From positions 10,970,757-11,034,756 of the forward strand of contig JALMQS010000075.1 in NCBI GenBank assembly GCA_024734495.1: a stretch of 64,000 nucleotides of DNA, read 5' to 3'. The notes below the pieces were generated by a model. It searched no databases, was not told where the DNA came from, and saw only the letters and a list, made by a program, of their open reading frames with translations. A program made the translations under genes and the position numbers. This document shows, in pieces, positions 35,570-46,259 of this stretch (position 1 is the first letter of the stretch; every line of letters begins with the position of its first letter). The stretch comes from Forficula auricularia (Eukaryota; Arthropoda; Insecta; Dermaptera; Forficulidae).

Positions 35570-35611
35570 AAACCCCGAAGAAGGAGGGAATAGCCTCCGA
35601 AACGTTGGTTT
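35570..35611 (+). ncRNA. Hammerhead-ribozyme-like motif
   Basis: AAACC, CCGAAGA, A, GGAGG, GAATAG, CCTCC, GAAACGTT, GGTTT. The inner helix (5 bp) and outer helix (5 bp) are perfect, and GAA-ACGT-T fits GAA, palindromic helix III and H17. One core base differs (C for U4). A short open frame crosses it by chance. Confidence 0.55.
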
Positions 35612-35727
35612 ATGAATAAAAATAAAAAGATAGTATAAATTATTTAAATTGAATTGGCTAAGGGGCCAGTAAGGGGAAAATAAAAAGTTGAAATAAAAGT
35701 CAACTTCTATTTGTTACTTTATTTTGG

Positions 35728-35790
35728 GCAGACGTAATCGATATTTTTACAACGTTTCGAGCGCTATACCGCTGCTCTTCATCAGTGCAC
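35728..35790 (-). ncRNA. Hammerhead-like motif with canonical core boxes
   Basis: On the minus strand: GTGCA, CTGATGA, A, GAGC, an 11-base loop, GCTC, GAAACGT, a 16-base loop, ACGTC, TGC. It can be drawn in two ways. One is a full three-helix hammerhead with helix III ACGT/ACGT, the classic GUC cleavage triplet and helix I GCA/TGC. The other is the minimal form with TGCA/TGTA outside. Both CUGAUGA and GAAA boxes are intact, with one extra A before helix II. It lies downstream, on the same strand, of the Penelope-like remnant at 36381. Confidence 0.6.
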
Positions 35791-36239
35791 GTCAACTGGA
35801 AAAGATCATTGCATGTTTTAATTTTTTGTTTTAACATTTATAATAAATTTTTAATGGGTGGAAATGAGGATTATATACTACTCACCCAAGTCACAAAAAC
35901 ACGTAAAATCTATCTCCAGCAGACGTTTTACATTAAGAATCATTACACTGGTAAAACATGTTATTCCAACAGAACAATCTCAAATACTGTCTTTCGACCT
36001 GCCTTCATTATACATACACAGAAGCAAAGTTCCCACTCCACTCAAGATCAACGCACTCCAGGCTATTTATAAATACACATATCACACAAAAGATCGATAA
36101 TTGATACAAAATTTAAATAATTAAAGTTAGTCAATTGATATAAAAAATCCATATTTACAATTAAAAGTCAGTCATTTGGTATAAATTTTATATACATAAT
36201 TAAAAGCCAGCCAAACGATATAAAACATATATACATAAT

Positions 36240-36300
36240 TAAAGTTAGTCAATAAAATAAATAATAAATAAACAAAACAAATAAATAAATAAAATCCACA
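36240..36300. repeat. A-rich (AAAT)n low-complexity tract
   Basis: Repeated AAAT/AAAC tetranucleotides. Around it 'AATTAAAAG..AGTCA' phrases recur every 50-60 bases from 36115 to 36360, a degenerate minisatellite. Confidence 0.6.
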
Positions 36301-36380
36301 CATACAATTAAAAGCAAGGTCATTTGATATAAAATTTATATAAATAATTAAAAGTTTGTCAATATTTACATATTTCAAAA

Positions 36381-36575
36381 CTAAATCTGGTTGATTTTGT
36401 CAAGTAGACAAGTGTAGAGAGTGGATATTTTTAATACATCAAGCTTGTAATTTATGGCGTTGTTGATGTCCATTTGTATATAAATACCCTCCTTGTATTT
36501 TCTTTTCCATGTGACTCTCTCACTGTCCACTATTTGATGAATTTCGAAGATGCAGATCTTCGCAAAGTTTTCCAT
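36381..36575 (-). pseudogene. Penelope-like GIY-YIG endonuclease C-terminal relic
   Basis: A 64-codon frame with IHQIVDSERVTWKRKYKEGI, then YIQMDINNAINYKLDVLKIS and a short tail. The pattern 'aromatic-x-I...-DSE-x-x-W-K-R-x-x-K-E-x-x-Y-I', followed by N-rich text and a leucine-rich end, is the C-terminal signature of Penelope-like GIY-YIG endonucleases. The catalytic GIY-YIG portion is missing. A hammerhead-like motif (35728) lies 590 bp downstream, repeating the arrangement at 24.4-25.2 kb. Confidence 0.55.
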
Positions 36576-36746
36576 TTTTTCATCCTTTCACTTACAAATT
36601 TTTCTATTATTTATATAATAATTTGATATTTATTTTAAACATAGTTTTAACTCATTTTTTTCTACCTTTCATGAACATTATTGCTGTTCTTGCACTTTAT
36701 TTATTCATCTCAATCTTGAGTATAACATTTTTTCATGTCATTATAG

Positions 36747-36898
36747 GCCTTTTTCTACAACGTTCACATCTTTTGAAAACATCACGTTCATGTGCAGTTA
36801 CTATTATGCATTCGAAAAAAGAAATTGGCCTTGCGCCTGACGGTTTCAATCCAGCTGCAAACACTGTATGGTTTTTTACAGCATACCCCTGTAGCTAG
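36747..36898 (+). other. Possible terminal exon or relic ORF
   Basis: After a pyrimidine-rich run ending TTATAG the frame stays open for 49 codons to TAG at 36896-36898. It contains LLKTSRSCAVTIMHSKKEI, then GLAPDGFNPAANTVWFFTAY. GC content rises within the segment. The opposite strand is open too. I know no family for it. It could be a last exon of a host gene or the tail of a transposable-element ORF. Confidence 0.25.
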
Positions 36899-37199
36899 AA
36901 TCATTCAGCTTAATCAAAAATTTAACTTCTGACTTTAATTTTTAATTTTAATAGATATCTTTAGTAAAAGCAATTACGTAATTTCAATTTTAGGTTAAAT
37001 AAATTTTGAGTTAGTTTTTACTTTTTTTTGGTATTTCTTTATAACAAATTTATTCTAATATTCTGTTTCATGATTTATTTGGCCGCGCAAGAGGGGGCCT
37101 CCTCTTACAACAGAAAATAATTTTACATATCAGGTGTCTATATAATATTGGTGGCAATAGTTATATTTTCTCTCTCTCCTCTAATTACAGTGGTCGAAT

Positions 37200-37400
37200 T
37201 GTTAAAATTTTATACATATCTATGTCAATAAATAAAAACAAAAATGAAAAAGATTAATAGAAATAAATAAATAAATAAATAAAGATGAATAAAATTACAA
37301 AAAAATAAAAAAACAAAAACATGGATAAAAATAAAAAATATTAATAAAAAAAAAAATTAAACAAAACAAAAAATAAAAATTGAAATATATGTACAAGCTA
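37200..37400. repeat. A-rich low-complexity tract
   Basis: AAATAAAT and AAAAACA runs over about 200 bases. No other feature. Confidence 0.7.
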
Positions 37401-38065
37401 TGTTTTCATACAGCAGGTCATTGAGTAAGTTTTTTTTTGAATCAGTTTTTTAATAGTTTCCTTAAAATATCTAGAAAATTAGATATGGGATTTTCAGTTT
37501 ACCATTTCTTCTTCATCTTTTACCGAGCAACGTGGGAAGAATTCCTTTGAATAAAATCAGGTGACTTAAGTCGAATTCGCCTAAGCCACTGGAACTGTAC
37601 ACGGGCCAACCACACATGAGCACTTTAAAATACTCATTAGAAATTTTAAAGCCCGAATGCATAGTTTGTTTCACTACAGTGCAAGTGTAGTAAGTCGAAT
37701 TAAATTCAACTTTTTTATTTTTTTTTTTATTTTTTAGTAAAAAGAGACAAAATAGTTTTTAAATGAAAATTTTATTTTGCACTACTGTATATTTCAGCAG
37801 AAAAGACGATAGTTGAATCATTAAAAAATGCCTCCAAAATCTGGAGTCGTCTTATAGGACAGATACAAAAAAAATAGATTGACAGTGATAATAAAATTGA
37901 AACTTTGACGAACATGTAAACCTCGTCTTATCTGAAGGTCGTATTATCTGCAGAAATATATAGTATTGAAATTGATTTATAATTTGATTCATTGAAACAA
38001 TTTTTCTCTCAAATAAATATGTACTTATAAAATCATTGATTAATTTTAAATTCATTTTTTTAAAG

Positions 38066-38110
38066 ATGGCAAAATCATAGAGAGCCACGAGGTCATCGGC
38101 TGTCTGCGAG
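38066..38110 (+). other. Exon-like patch; SH3-like peptide on the other strand
   Basis: On the + strand an acceptor-like CATTTTTTTTAAAG is followed by an open 45-nt segment (GKIIESHEVIGCLR) and a weak donor GTTAAG. On the minus strand the same DNA reads ADDLVALYDFA, which resembles the start of an SH3 domain (ALYDF), but no good donor follows. Either reading could be chance. Confidence 0.2.
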
Positions 38111-38479
38111 GTTAAGCCCCACATTTTAACGACGAGGTAATTATTATATATTATATTTCTTAGAATTTCTCCTAAAAATTAAACTCTTTCTCTTTTAATA
38201 TTATATCAAGAACAAATTTAAAAGACAAACTTAAATTATTTAAAAAATTATCTTATATACCTATATTTCATTAGTCTCTAATTATCAACCAAATATCAAT
38301 TAATAAACTATTTAGAATTTTAAATTAACTTGCATAAATAAATATTTCAAAGATTCGATTTTTTTTTTTATTATAATGAATTCAACTTACTGCACCAACT
38401 GGTGAAAACTACCCATGTGTACTTTATCTTTTTTTTATGAAAATGATGAGAGAAGGAGTTAGGCTTGGGTTGGTCCCTC

Positions 38480-39385
38480 CATCGTGAAAAGAATAAGAAA
38501 GAAATTTATGGGCTGGGCGGGGGTCGAAGGTATCTGTGGATACGGGTCTTAAATAGCTGAAGGTTATAAGTCGCGGAAAAGATGGTGGCAGGGAGCGAGT
38601 TCCAGTCTCTGGATGTCATAGGGATAAAAGAGTTGGCGAAAGCGCTTGTTCGATTTTTATCCAATTTGACAGCTAAGGGGTGCTGAGCGTTCGAAACCCG
38701 CGTGTTTCTCGTAAAGAGGGCTTTAGGGGGGATAATTGATTTCAGCTCGACTGAACAGACACCGTGATAGTATCTGTAGTACAGGGAAAGGGCAGAAACG
38801 GTTCTTCGGTGAGCCAGGGAGTCGAGTGAGTTGGTTAGAGCCTGGTCTCCTATTAGTTTAATTGCTCGCTTCTGAATCGCATCTAGTGTAGCAAGAGAAT
38901 GCTTGGAGACACCCCTCCACAGATAAGAGCTATATTCGAGATAGGGATGAATTTGGGCCTTATACAGTATAAGAAGTTGACTGGGAGTATAATAGCGTCT
39001 AGACCTAAATAGGAGACCAAGCTTGCGCGCTGCAGCTTTAGCAGTGGTTGAGATTTGGTCATTCCATGAAAAGTCAGACCCTAGAGTTACGCCTAGCATT
39101 GAAATTTTATCCCTGAATTCTAGTGAGTTTGAGTCGAATGATATGTTTGGAAGGTTTCTGTCCTAGAAATAAGGCAACACTGAGTATTCACTGTATTGAA
39201 GTTAACTAAGTTTTGGGATCCCCAGTTTTTAAGTCTGCCTAAGTCTAAATTTATTGAGGAGGCAATGTCTGCACGGTTTTTATGCGATGCAGGGGCATTA
39301 TGTAAGGTGCTGTCATCTTTGTAACAATGTACCGGATTGGAGGGCAAGTTTAGAAGGTCGTTGATCTTTCTCACTAAGCAAATGT
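38480..39385 (-). pseudogene. Non-LTR retrotransposon (Jockey/CR1-like) reverse-transcriptase 3' end
   Basis: Read from high to low coordinates. 39374-39120 encodes INDLLNLPSNPVHCYKDDST, the RT palm motif with YKDD where YADD is usual, and GSQNLVNFN. A frameshift near 39165 moves into 39150-38506 with MLGVTLGSDFSWNDQIS, the thumb/connection text ILYKAQIHPYLEYSSYLW, DAIQKRAIKLIGD, and the C-terminal SFIPMTSRDWNSLPATIF with YNLQLFKTRIHRYL. This is the typical end of Jockey/CR1-type RTs. It is 5'-truncated near 39385. The altered catalytic motif, frameshift and truncation show it is dead. Confidence 0.85.
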
Positions 39386-39389
39386 TAAG

Positions 39390-41340
39390 TTCACATACTT
39401 TGTACGCATCAGCTCAGTGTCATTGCATTAAGTTAATTCACTAACAAAAGTGGTCGAATAAATGTTTCATTAGCCAACTAGATAATACTTATTGTTTTTA
39501 TCTTTTTATTATTATTATAATTTAATTTTCAACATTTTTTAACTTGTTTTTTCTCTTCTCTTTCATGATCATCATCCATGATGTTCTGATTCTGTCATTC
39601 GTCACTTCCGATACATTCATCTTCATCTTCTTCAAATCAACAGCTCAACAAAATATGAGTATACATTTATTTAGCATGGCATTTAGTTAAAATTAGAATA
39701 AAATTCACTGGGATCTTTTTTTACATTTTAGGTTTCATTAGTATTTGTTTTTTAATTAGTAAATTAATGATTACCTTTTCTTAAAAATTCATTGATAAAT
39801 TTAAATATTTCATTAATTTTAAGGAGAAATTTGAATTATAGAATTTAAATCTAAATTTATCTTCAAGTATAAATTATCAGAGATTTACAATTTTTGTCTT
39901 TTAAATAATTAGAATTACTTTTTGAAATTTTTCAAATGTTTGCATTAAATTATTCAATTTTTAAAAATAGACTAAAGATTATATCAGGGAATTTCAGTTT
40001 CTCCATTTCGTTACCATCTGTGTGACGTCAGACAACGTTGGAATGTCTTCTAGATATGGTGGAAAGTAAATATATGTAGAATCGTGCATTTGTGATCATA
40101 AGACATTATTGTAATTATAGGGATTTTCAGTTATTTCAACGCCTCGACCACTGATGGATACGCCGTTACTTTTTAGATCTTAAGAATTAAATTTTAGGAG
40201 TGAATATTTGAAATGTCACTATCTTAGATTTAACAGAAGTAGTAATACAATTTATAGTGTAGAGGGAGGTGGGATATGCCATGCCAACAGTGATGATCTC
40301 TTTTTATGTGTTTGGGATCTGCGTTCTTCCCTCTGGTATCCTACCTGGTGACAATAAATGTGGTGTGGTTTATCTTAGGCCTCTGTTGGATTTTCTGTTT
40401 ATCATTAAGTTCTATGTTTAGCCCTAAGTTATCGCCTATTTTAATACTATATTAGCTAGCTCGCATTAATAGGATCCTGTGTAATATTATCCAAAAGAGA
40501 GCTAAAATCGATTTCACCCATTTATTTAATCCAAGAATGAATCATGGTGGAAGTGACCGATTCGATCTGATTTTCATAGATCGAGGTCCAGGTTCTTGTG
40601 TCTGCATGTTTTATGTTTTTCCGAAAGTCGTCACTTGACGCGTTGTTCAAATGGAACAATGTGGTGGTAATGGGAACCTGGTGATCTTTGAGAATTTGAG
40701 GATGGATTTGAGGTGGCTCTATGGACTGGAACGTGTCAGGTTATTCCGTTGCTTCTCCAGGAGTAGCCTGGTAAAGTGAGCGGCTGCCTTGTGGCTAGGG
40801 CACCGATTGGCGAAGACCGTGCTTTCCTTTAGCCTTAAGTTCTTTTTCGCACCACTTGCCTGTTTCTTAATGCACATAAATAAGAGGCTTTATCATTTAG
40901 TATTTGTGTCATATATTATAAGTAGGACTGCCCATGTCAGTCGTGTGGAACTAAGACAAGTAGGTTAAACTAGGTAGGATTTTTCAGCTAGCTCTGGTTC
41001 CGTTCCACGTTCGTATTCCAAAAAATCAAAGCCACTCTCATTGATACAAATTTCTCCACGGTCTGTTATATTTTAAATCAATTACATATTAACATAATAA
41101 TTCGAGTAATTGATTGATTTACTGCTAGTTTACTTTCATTTACTATCCGCTCCTAGATTAATATGCCGGAGTATGAAGTAAATGGATATGTTCTTTTGAG
41201 ATGTTTAAGGTGCGGGTCCTGTATTGAGATTAGATTCCATCTTTACCTCAACAGTCGACGTTAATAAAGGTGAATATTTTTTTAAAAACTATATTATATT
41301 ATGATTTTTCAGGGTAAGAATTTGATATATTTTTTTCTTC
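39390..41340. other. Unassigned, with a GC-richer patch at 40260-40860
   Basis: No gene identified. From about 40560 a plus frame stays open for some 50 codons (for example NLRMDLRWLYGLERVRLFRC) with no recognisable family. It may belong to the body of the LINE whose tail lies at 41351. Confidence 0.3.
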
Positions 41341-41350
41341 TTTCTCTTTT

Positions 41351-41540
41351 CTCCATCTTTCCCAGCACTTATAATCTTCAAACCTTCAAAACCCGAGTGC
41401 ATAGACACCTACGTCTACACCCTCTCACTTAATAAACTTTCCCTTCTCTTCGGTAATGCAAGGGTCTTTCGAGATTCATAGGGGCTACATCTTTATTGGT
41501 GCACCCCTTCTTGCATTCGATTGTATTAAAAAAAAGAACT
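41351..41540 (+). pseudogene. LINE C-terminal tail and 3' UTR, plus strand
   Basis: FSIFPSTYNLQTFKTRVHRH, then LRLHPLT and a stop at 41430-41432. It aligns with the end of the LINE at 38.5 kb (IFSATYNLQLFKTRIHRYLR). The 3' UTR contains GCAAGGGTC ... CCCTTCTTGC, an inverted pair that could form a terminal stem-loop, and ends ATTGTATTAAAAAAAAG. Only the last 27 codons survive, a severe 5' truncation typical of LINE insertion. Confidence 0.7.
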
Positions 41541-41804
41541 GTTAATTTTTAGAGTAAATTAGAGAACATCCTCTTTGATTTACATTTTGTTCAAATCATA
41601 TTTCGAAACTAAGATACTAGTTGGGCTTAGAAGTCGTTGTGTTGTTTTTTAGGTTAAGCGTTTAAGTTAATTTTTTTTTTAATTTTTCAACCAATAGAAT
41701 GGGTCATTAATGTTTGTAACCCTTGGTATGAGAGTCCAAATTGCTCTTGATCGTTTTTTTTTTTTTATATATAATGACTTCCATTCAATAATATATTTTT
41801 TTTT

Positions 41805-41840
<36 letters not shown>

Positions 41841-43325
41841 AAAAGTTATGAATTTAATCAGGAAATGTCGAGATAAAAATTATATGAAATTTCAAAGCAG
41901 TTCTATTCTTTAGTGCCTGCCAATGCAACCGGCAATTCAGAGCTTTCAATATGAATGCATATCTAACTTATGCAGGCGTCGCCGTCGAATCATTCTAATG
42001 AGTGTCATATAAATGTATAAGCGCAAATAGCACAACGGTTTATGTAATTGGATCGATTATTCTATAATTAAACATCCACTTTTTTCACAAATGTCGATTT
42101 CAAAATTGATTAGTGACCATATTACTGAACTTGAATAGAAATTGCACGAAAAATTGAGATCTTTTTCAAAAGACTCTTTTACGCCCTATGCACATTTTGG
42201 TGATTTTTACGTCTGCAAAGAGTTTACGATAAAAAAATAAAAACTTTTCGCAAATGTGCAGTTTATGATACAAACTATGGTTCCAATTTTCACCACATTA
42301 GCTAAAACCGTTTCAAAATTGTACCTGCTATTTGTCAGCTCGTGGAAAATCTAGAAAATTGAAGGTGGTTTTATTTAAAATTCTTTTAAAATTTAATTTA
42401 ATTTTTTACAGATTTTTACTGAAAAAAAAATTAGTGTCTTTGTGACTACAAATTATAGAAATTATATCTTCATATTAAGTCTATTTTTTGCTCAGATATT
42501 TTTATAAGTACTTCTACCAAGTTTTTAATTGATATCAAACAAGGAGTTGAGTAATGAGAATCTTTTATTTTGTGAAGCTACAAAGATGAAAAAAAATCCG
42601 ACAAAATTTAGGCGAAAAATAATTATTCTCCTTATTCTAGAAAGACCCGTACTTGAACTAGAGCAGGTTCTAACAAACTTTTTTATCTCACGGTACCCTG
42701 GGCAAGGAGGATTTTTTTAAAGACATAAAAAAACAACTCATCGATCATAAAACAATACATGTTAAAACATCAATAAATCACAAAAAAAGGGTTTCTGCAT
42801 TTTTAATCCGGAAGTAAAGCTAGAGAGCTAATCACTTCTCTGCATTAAAAATACACACATTTTGACACTAGAACCAACTTTCTTCTTTTTGATATTGACT
42901 CGCGTCTGAATTAGGATTGCAACAGGTCTACCCTTGAAGAGGACTGCCCAGTTCCCAATCAGACCCGAGAAATCGTAGTGAGCTGCCCTTGGACTAGACT
43001 GGGCTGTTGTCAGGTTCTATTTCCTTTTCTCTGACTGGCTGTTGTGCTTTGAATTTGTCTGTTTTCGGATTCCCTCCTATTATCCTAATTAGTACTCTTA
43101 AGCAGACACGCCCTAAAGAAAATGTCTTCATTAAGTAGGAATAAAATTTTTAAGAGCTAAAAGAGTTCAGTTAAAGTAGAAGGAGAGCCACAAGTAAAAA
43201 ATGCACTAAAAGCCTTGCCTTAAAAGGAAAACGGCCTTCTCTTCTCTTTCCAAAAGACGGGGTTATTTTATAAAGCATTTGAATGCATTTTGGTTTAAAT
43301 CTTTTTTCTTCTACGCTATGTGTGG
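41541..43325. other. AT-rich spacer; long poly(A) at 41810
   Basis: An A run of about 29 lies at 41810-41838, preceded by TTTTTTAATT. It may be the tail of a retroposed copy, but nothing recognisable lies next to it. No gene seen; the segment 42880-43080 is less AT-rich and unassigned. Confidence 0.35.
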
Positions 43326-43333
43326 GTTAAGAG

Positions 43334-44151
43334 TAGGGATGTTACGGAGGTGGGTTTACCGGAACCGGAGATTTTAAATTTAATTTAACGGTATCGGAGC
43401 CAGAGCCGGAGTCGGAGTCGAAGTAGAAGATAGATATATTTAACTAAACTGTTAAGATTAAGCAAGCCTAATGAAATAATATAAATATAATTCAGTAATC
43501 AATCATTTTAATCAATCAAATATAAATAATAATACACATACATAAGGGGCCGTCCGTAAATTACGTCACACAGTAAGGGGAAGGGGGCATCACAGATTTG
43601 TGACAAAAAGTGACAGGGGATCTTAAAAATTGTGATGTCACAAAAGTCAAATTAATATTTTTTAAATATTTTCAAATATATTTTTTAGATTTTAGGTTAT
43701 TATTATTTCAACCTGAAAATGTTGGTAAAATAAATTTAGACAAAACATTGTAATCAAGCAATTTTTAATAAAAAACACTCAAATTTTTTTTCAAATAAAT
43801 AATAGAAGTGATAGTGTGCGGTCATAATACACAGGGGAAGGGCTCAATGAAAATGTTACAGAATGTGACACAAGGAGAAGGGGTCTAAAAATCTTGAAAT
43901 TCGTGTGACGTAATTTATCGACGGCCCCTAAGAAACATGCAACACTAGAAAAATATGCTGGCGTGAGGGGATTCCCCGGCCGGCAAGTCAAAACTTGTAG
44001 GTACGAGCTCTGGTTGGCCCAGTCGAATCTTTCGATCTTCTTTATAACCTCCGATTGAAAATGATCGGTGCCGAAGTCGGAGTCGGAGGTGAAAAATCAA
44101 TCGGAAGTTCCTACCATTCGGAGTCGAAGTCGAAGCTCCGTAACATCACTA
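43334..44151. mobile_element. hAT non-autonomous element with a nested MITE
   Basis: The left end TAGGGATGTTACGGAGGT and the right end AGCTCCGTAACATCACTA are inverted repeats (about 16 of 18). They are flanked by GTTAAGAG (43326-43333) and GTTTAGAG (44152-44159), an 8-bp duplication with one change. Subterminal GGAGTCGGAGTCGAAG hexamer repeats occur at both ends. There is no transposase. A Harbinger-like MITE is inserted within it. Confidence 0.8.
43546..43928. mobile_element. Harbinger-like MITE nested in the hAT element
   Basis: A 383-bp element with TIRs GGGGCCGTCCGTAAATTACG and its near-complement CGTAATTTATCGACGGCCCC, extended by GTCACAC/GTGTGAC. It is flanked by TAA on both sides. A TAA/TTA duplication and GGGG ends fit PIF/Harbinger. 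The interior holds mirrored GTGACA / TGTCAC-type words. Non-coding. Confidence 0.75.
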
Positions 44152-44159
44152 GTTTAGAG

Positions 44160-45685
44160 TTAAGACAAGGGATTACTATTCATTCCCAAAGATTCTTTAA
44201 ATGCTTGCTACGATCTATGAAATTAATTGTTATTAAAGTTTGTATCGGGAAATAAGTACTATATTTTTATGCAAATAATTTTTATTTTATTGCCAACGTT
44301 TTGCCAATGTTATCTTGGCTAATATATCAATTAATAGAGAGTTCGTTTGAGCTTTGTTTTTACACATTTTTTTCTTTGAAAATCGATAGTAACAAACAAT
44401 TTTTGTTTAATGTAATATTTTGCGGGGGAGATGTTGCTCAATAAATACAAATGGTTCAGCGATGTCTTGAAAATTTTCTGACCGTTCTCTGACCAAAATA
44501 TTTTGGATATCCTTAACGTACACTATCTAAATTTATATTGGTATATCTTCTTTTAAAACTCTTTTTCTTTATCTAAAATTCCAGTTGTCAATTAGTAATA
44601 TAATAATCTTATTCTTTTTGACAATATTGAAAATAACAATAGAATAAAAATATAACAAAATACAAGAAAAGCTATTTTCTTAATAAATACTCATATGCAC
44701 CTAGAAAAACCTATTTTCTTTAAAAAATACTTTGTTTCATAGCAGTGCGCTAATACATGTACTCGTATGTGCACACACACTCACACATGCGCACACCGAT
44801 TATTGGATTTTGGTGAGTTTTTGCTCTAATGCCCTCCAAACCCGTTTTATTTTGCTCTATTTCTAAATCTTAAAGGCATCGAATACTACCCTTTGGACTT
44901 GTCCGAGAGTCCGAGTGTAATTAACTTCCATAGTATTTCGAAAATTGAATTCAATACTTTAACTTTAATACTTCTCTATGTCAGTGAAAATAAAACATTT
45001 GAGAGAATTAAATGCCCTGCATGGCGAATAATGAAAATAAAATCTTCTAACATCTGTTGTTGGGATGAGTTTAATATCTTCTAACTCTCCAAATAAAAGA
45101 ATAGTAAAACAAAAACAGGCCCAACTCTGTGAGATATTACTTTAATGATCATAAAAAAAGACGAAATTTAATAAGAGCAGCGATTCTCGGGTCATTTCAT
45201 ATAAAAAAAATCATTTTTTGGCTCGTAACTTCAACATCTTCAATCAAAATGTCTTATTATGGTTCCTTAATAACCTTTAAAGTTTTGTAACGTATAACAG
45301 TCACATTCTCGTGACTTTTATAATTTACCATCTATTTGATTATATTTCATAGGCATATTTTTAATATCCGCAATGACACATGTTCAAGTATATTGTAAAA
45401 CAAAATTCGGAGCAGCTTTTCAAGAAGAATAGCGTTGAATAGATTTTTAAAAATCTTATAAGAATATTATATTAATTTTTATTTTGACTTTATTCACTCA
45501 CACCCGTGCACTTGTATTTAAAAATCGGTAAAAATTCAAATAATGAAAATAACTGTGTATCTTATTTTTTTACTACATTTTTGGCCTTCGAAATCAATAA
45601 CCTCTACATATATTTTAATTTGTATAGTTTGTGTGGTTCTGTTTAAAAGTAAAACTGCCTCTTATTATTGTAGCTACCTATAATA
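44160..45685. other. No recognisable feature
   Basis: AT-rich, with a short (CA)n stretch near 44773. A 63-residue frame at 44893 has no domain. Confidence 0.4.
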
Positions 45686-45689
45686 TCTA

Positions 45690-46245
45690 TCTCGGACTTG
45701 AAGTGGTCAGCTCACCTTGACAATGTTGTGAGTAGGGTGAACCCGGTCTGTTGTGGTTTAAAAAGATTAAAATTAATAAGCAGCACTGACTGAAGTTTGC
45801 CTTGCGTACTATTATGTCAGTATGTATTCGATTATTTCGTATGGTGTGATATTCTGGGTCTGTAGTGCGGAAGCGATTCGGGCATTTCGTATGCAGAAGA
45901 GGGGCATTTGAATTGGGATATGCTTGCCGTGGGACGCTCATTGTAAGGATTCGTTCATCAAATTGGGTATACTTACTCTCCCTTGCATTCATAATCTCGA
46001 GACAGTGATGTATTATAGAAATAACTGCAATGAATTCCCTTGTCTTATAAACAGTAAAAGAGCAAATCCCTGTTGCGTGCGCTCTACGGCGAGCACCAGG
46101 GTCATTCTGTCAAGGTATAAATTGGAAAACTTAAAAAAAGTCCCTTTTTTAAGTGCATTGAATACTACAATTGTTTACTTGAAGACATTAAGTTAATAAT
46201 TCAAGGGGGTACTTATGAGTTTTTTAATTTCGAAATGTACAGTGT
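45690..46245 (+). pseudogene. Degenerate Jockey-like LINE reverse-transcriptase C-terminus
   Basis: Plus-strand fragments in shifting frames: HLDNVVSRVNPVCCGLKRLK, then ISYGV-like text, then LPWDAHCKDSFIKLGILTL and PCIHNLETVMYYRNNCNEFP, then RSTASTRVILSRYKLENLKK, then a tail with ALNTTIVYLKTL. The order 'LGILTLPCIYI.E', 'R.T..TR.....YKL', 'LYN.LP.DIK' is that of Jockey-like RT C-termini. There are several frameshifts and stops. It is a different LINE lineage from the one at 38.5 kb. Confidence 0.7.
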
Positions 46246-46259
46246 GTATGGATTTTTAA

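Noticed and set aside
35785..36100. Two overlapping plus frames of 80-95 codons
   Set aside because: They overlap in different frames, show no domain, and lie between the hammerhead-like motif and the Penelope-like relic on the other strand.
41810..41838. Long poly(A) as a retroposed gene tail
   Set aside because: Nothing upstream resembles a gene or a LINE 3' end, and the run is flanked by T-rich and A-rich noise.
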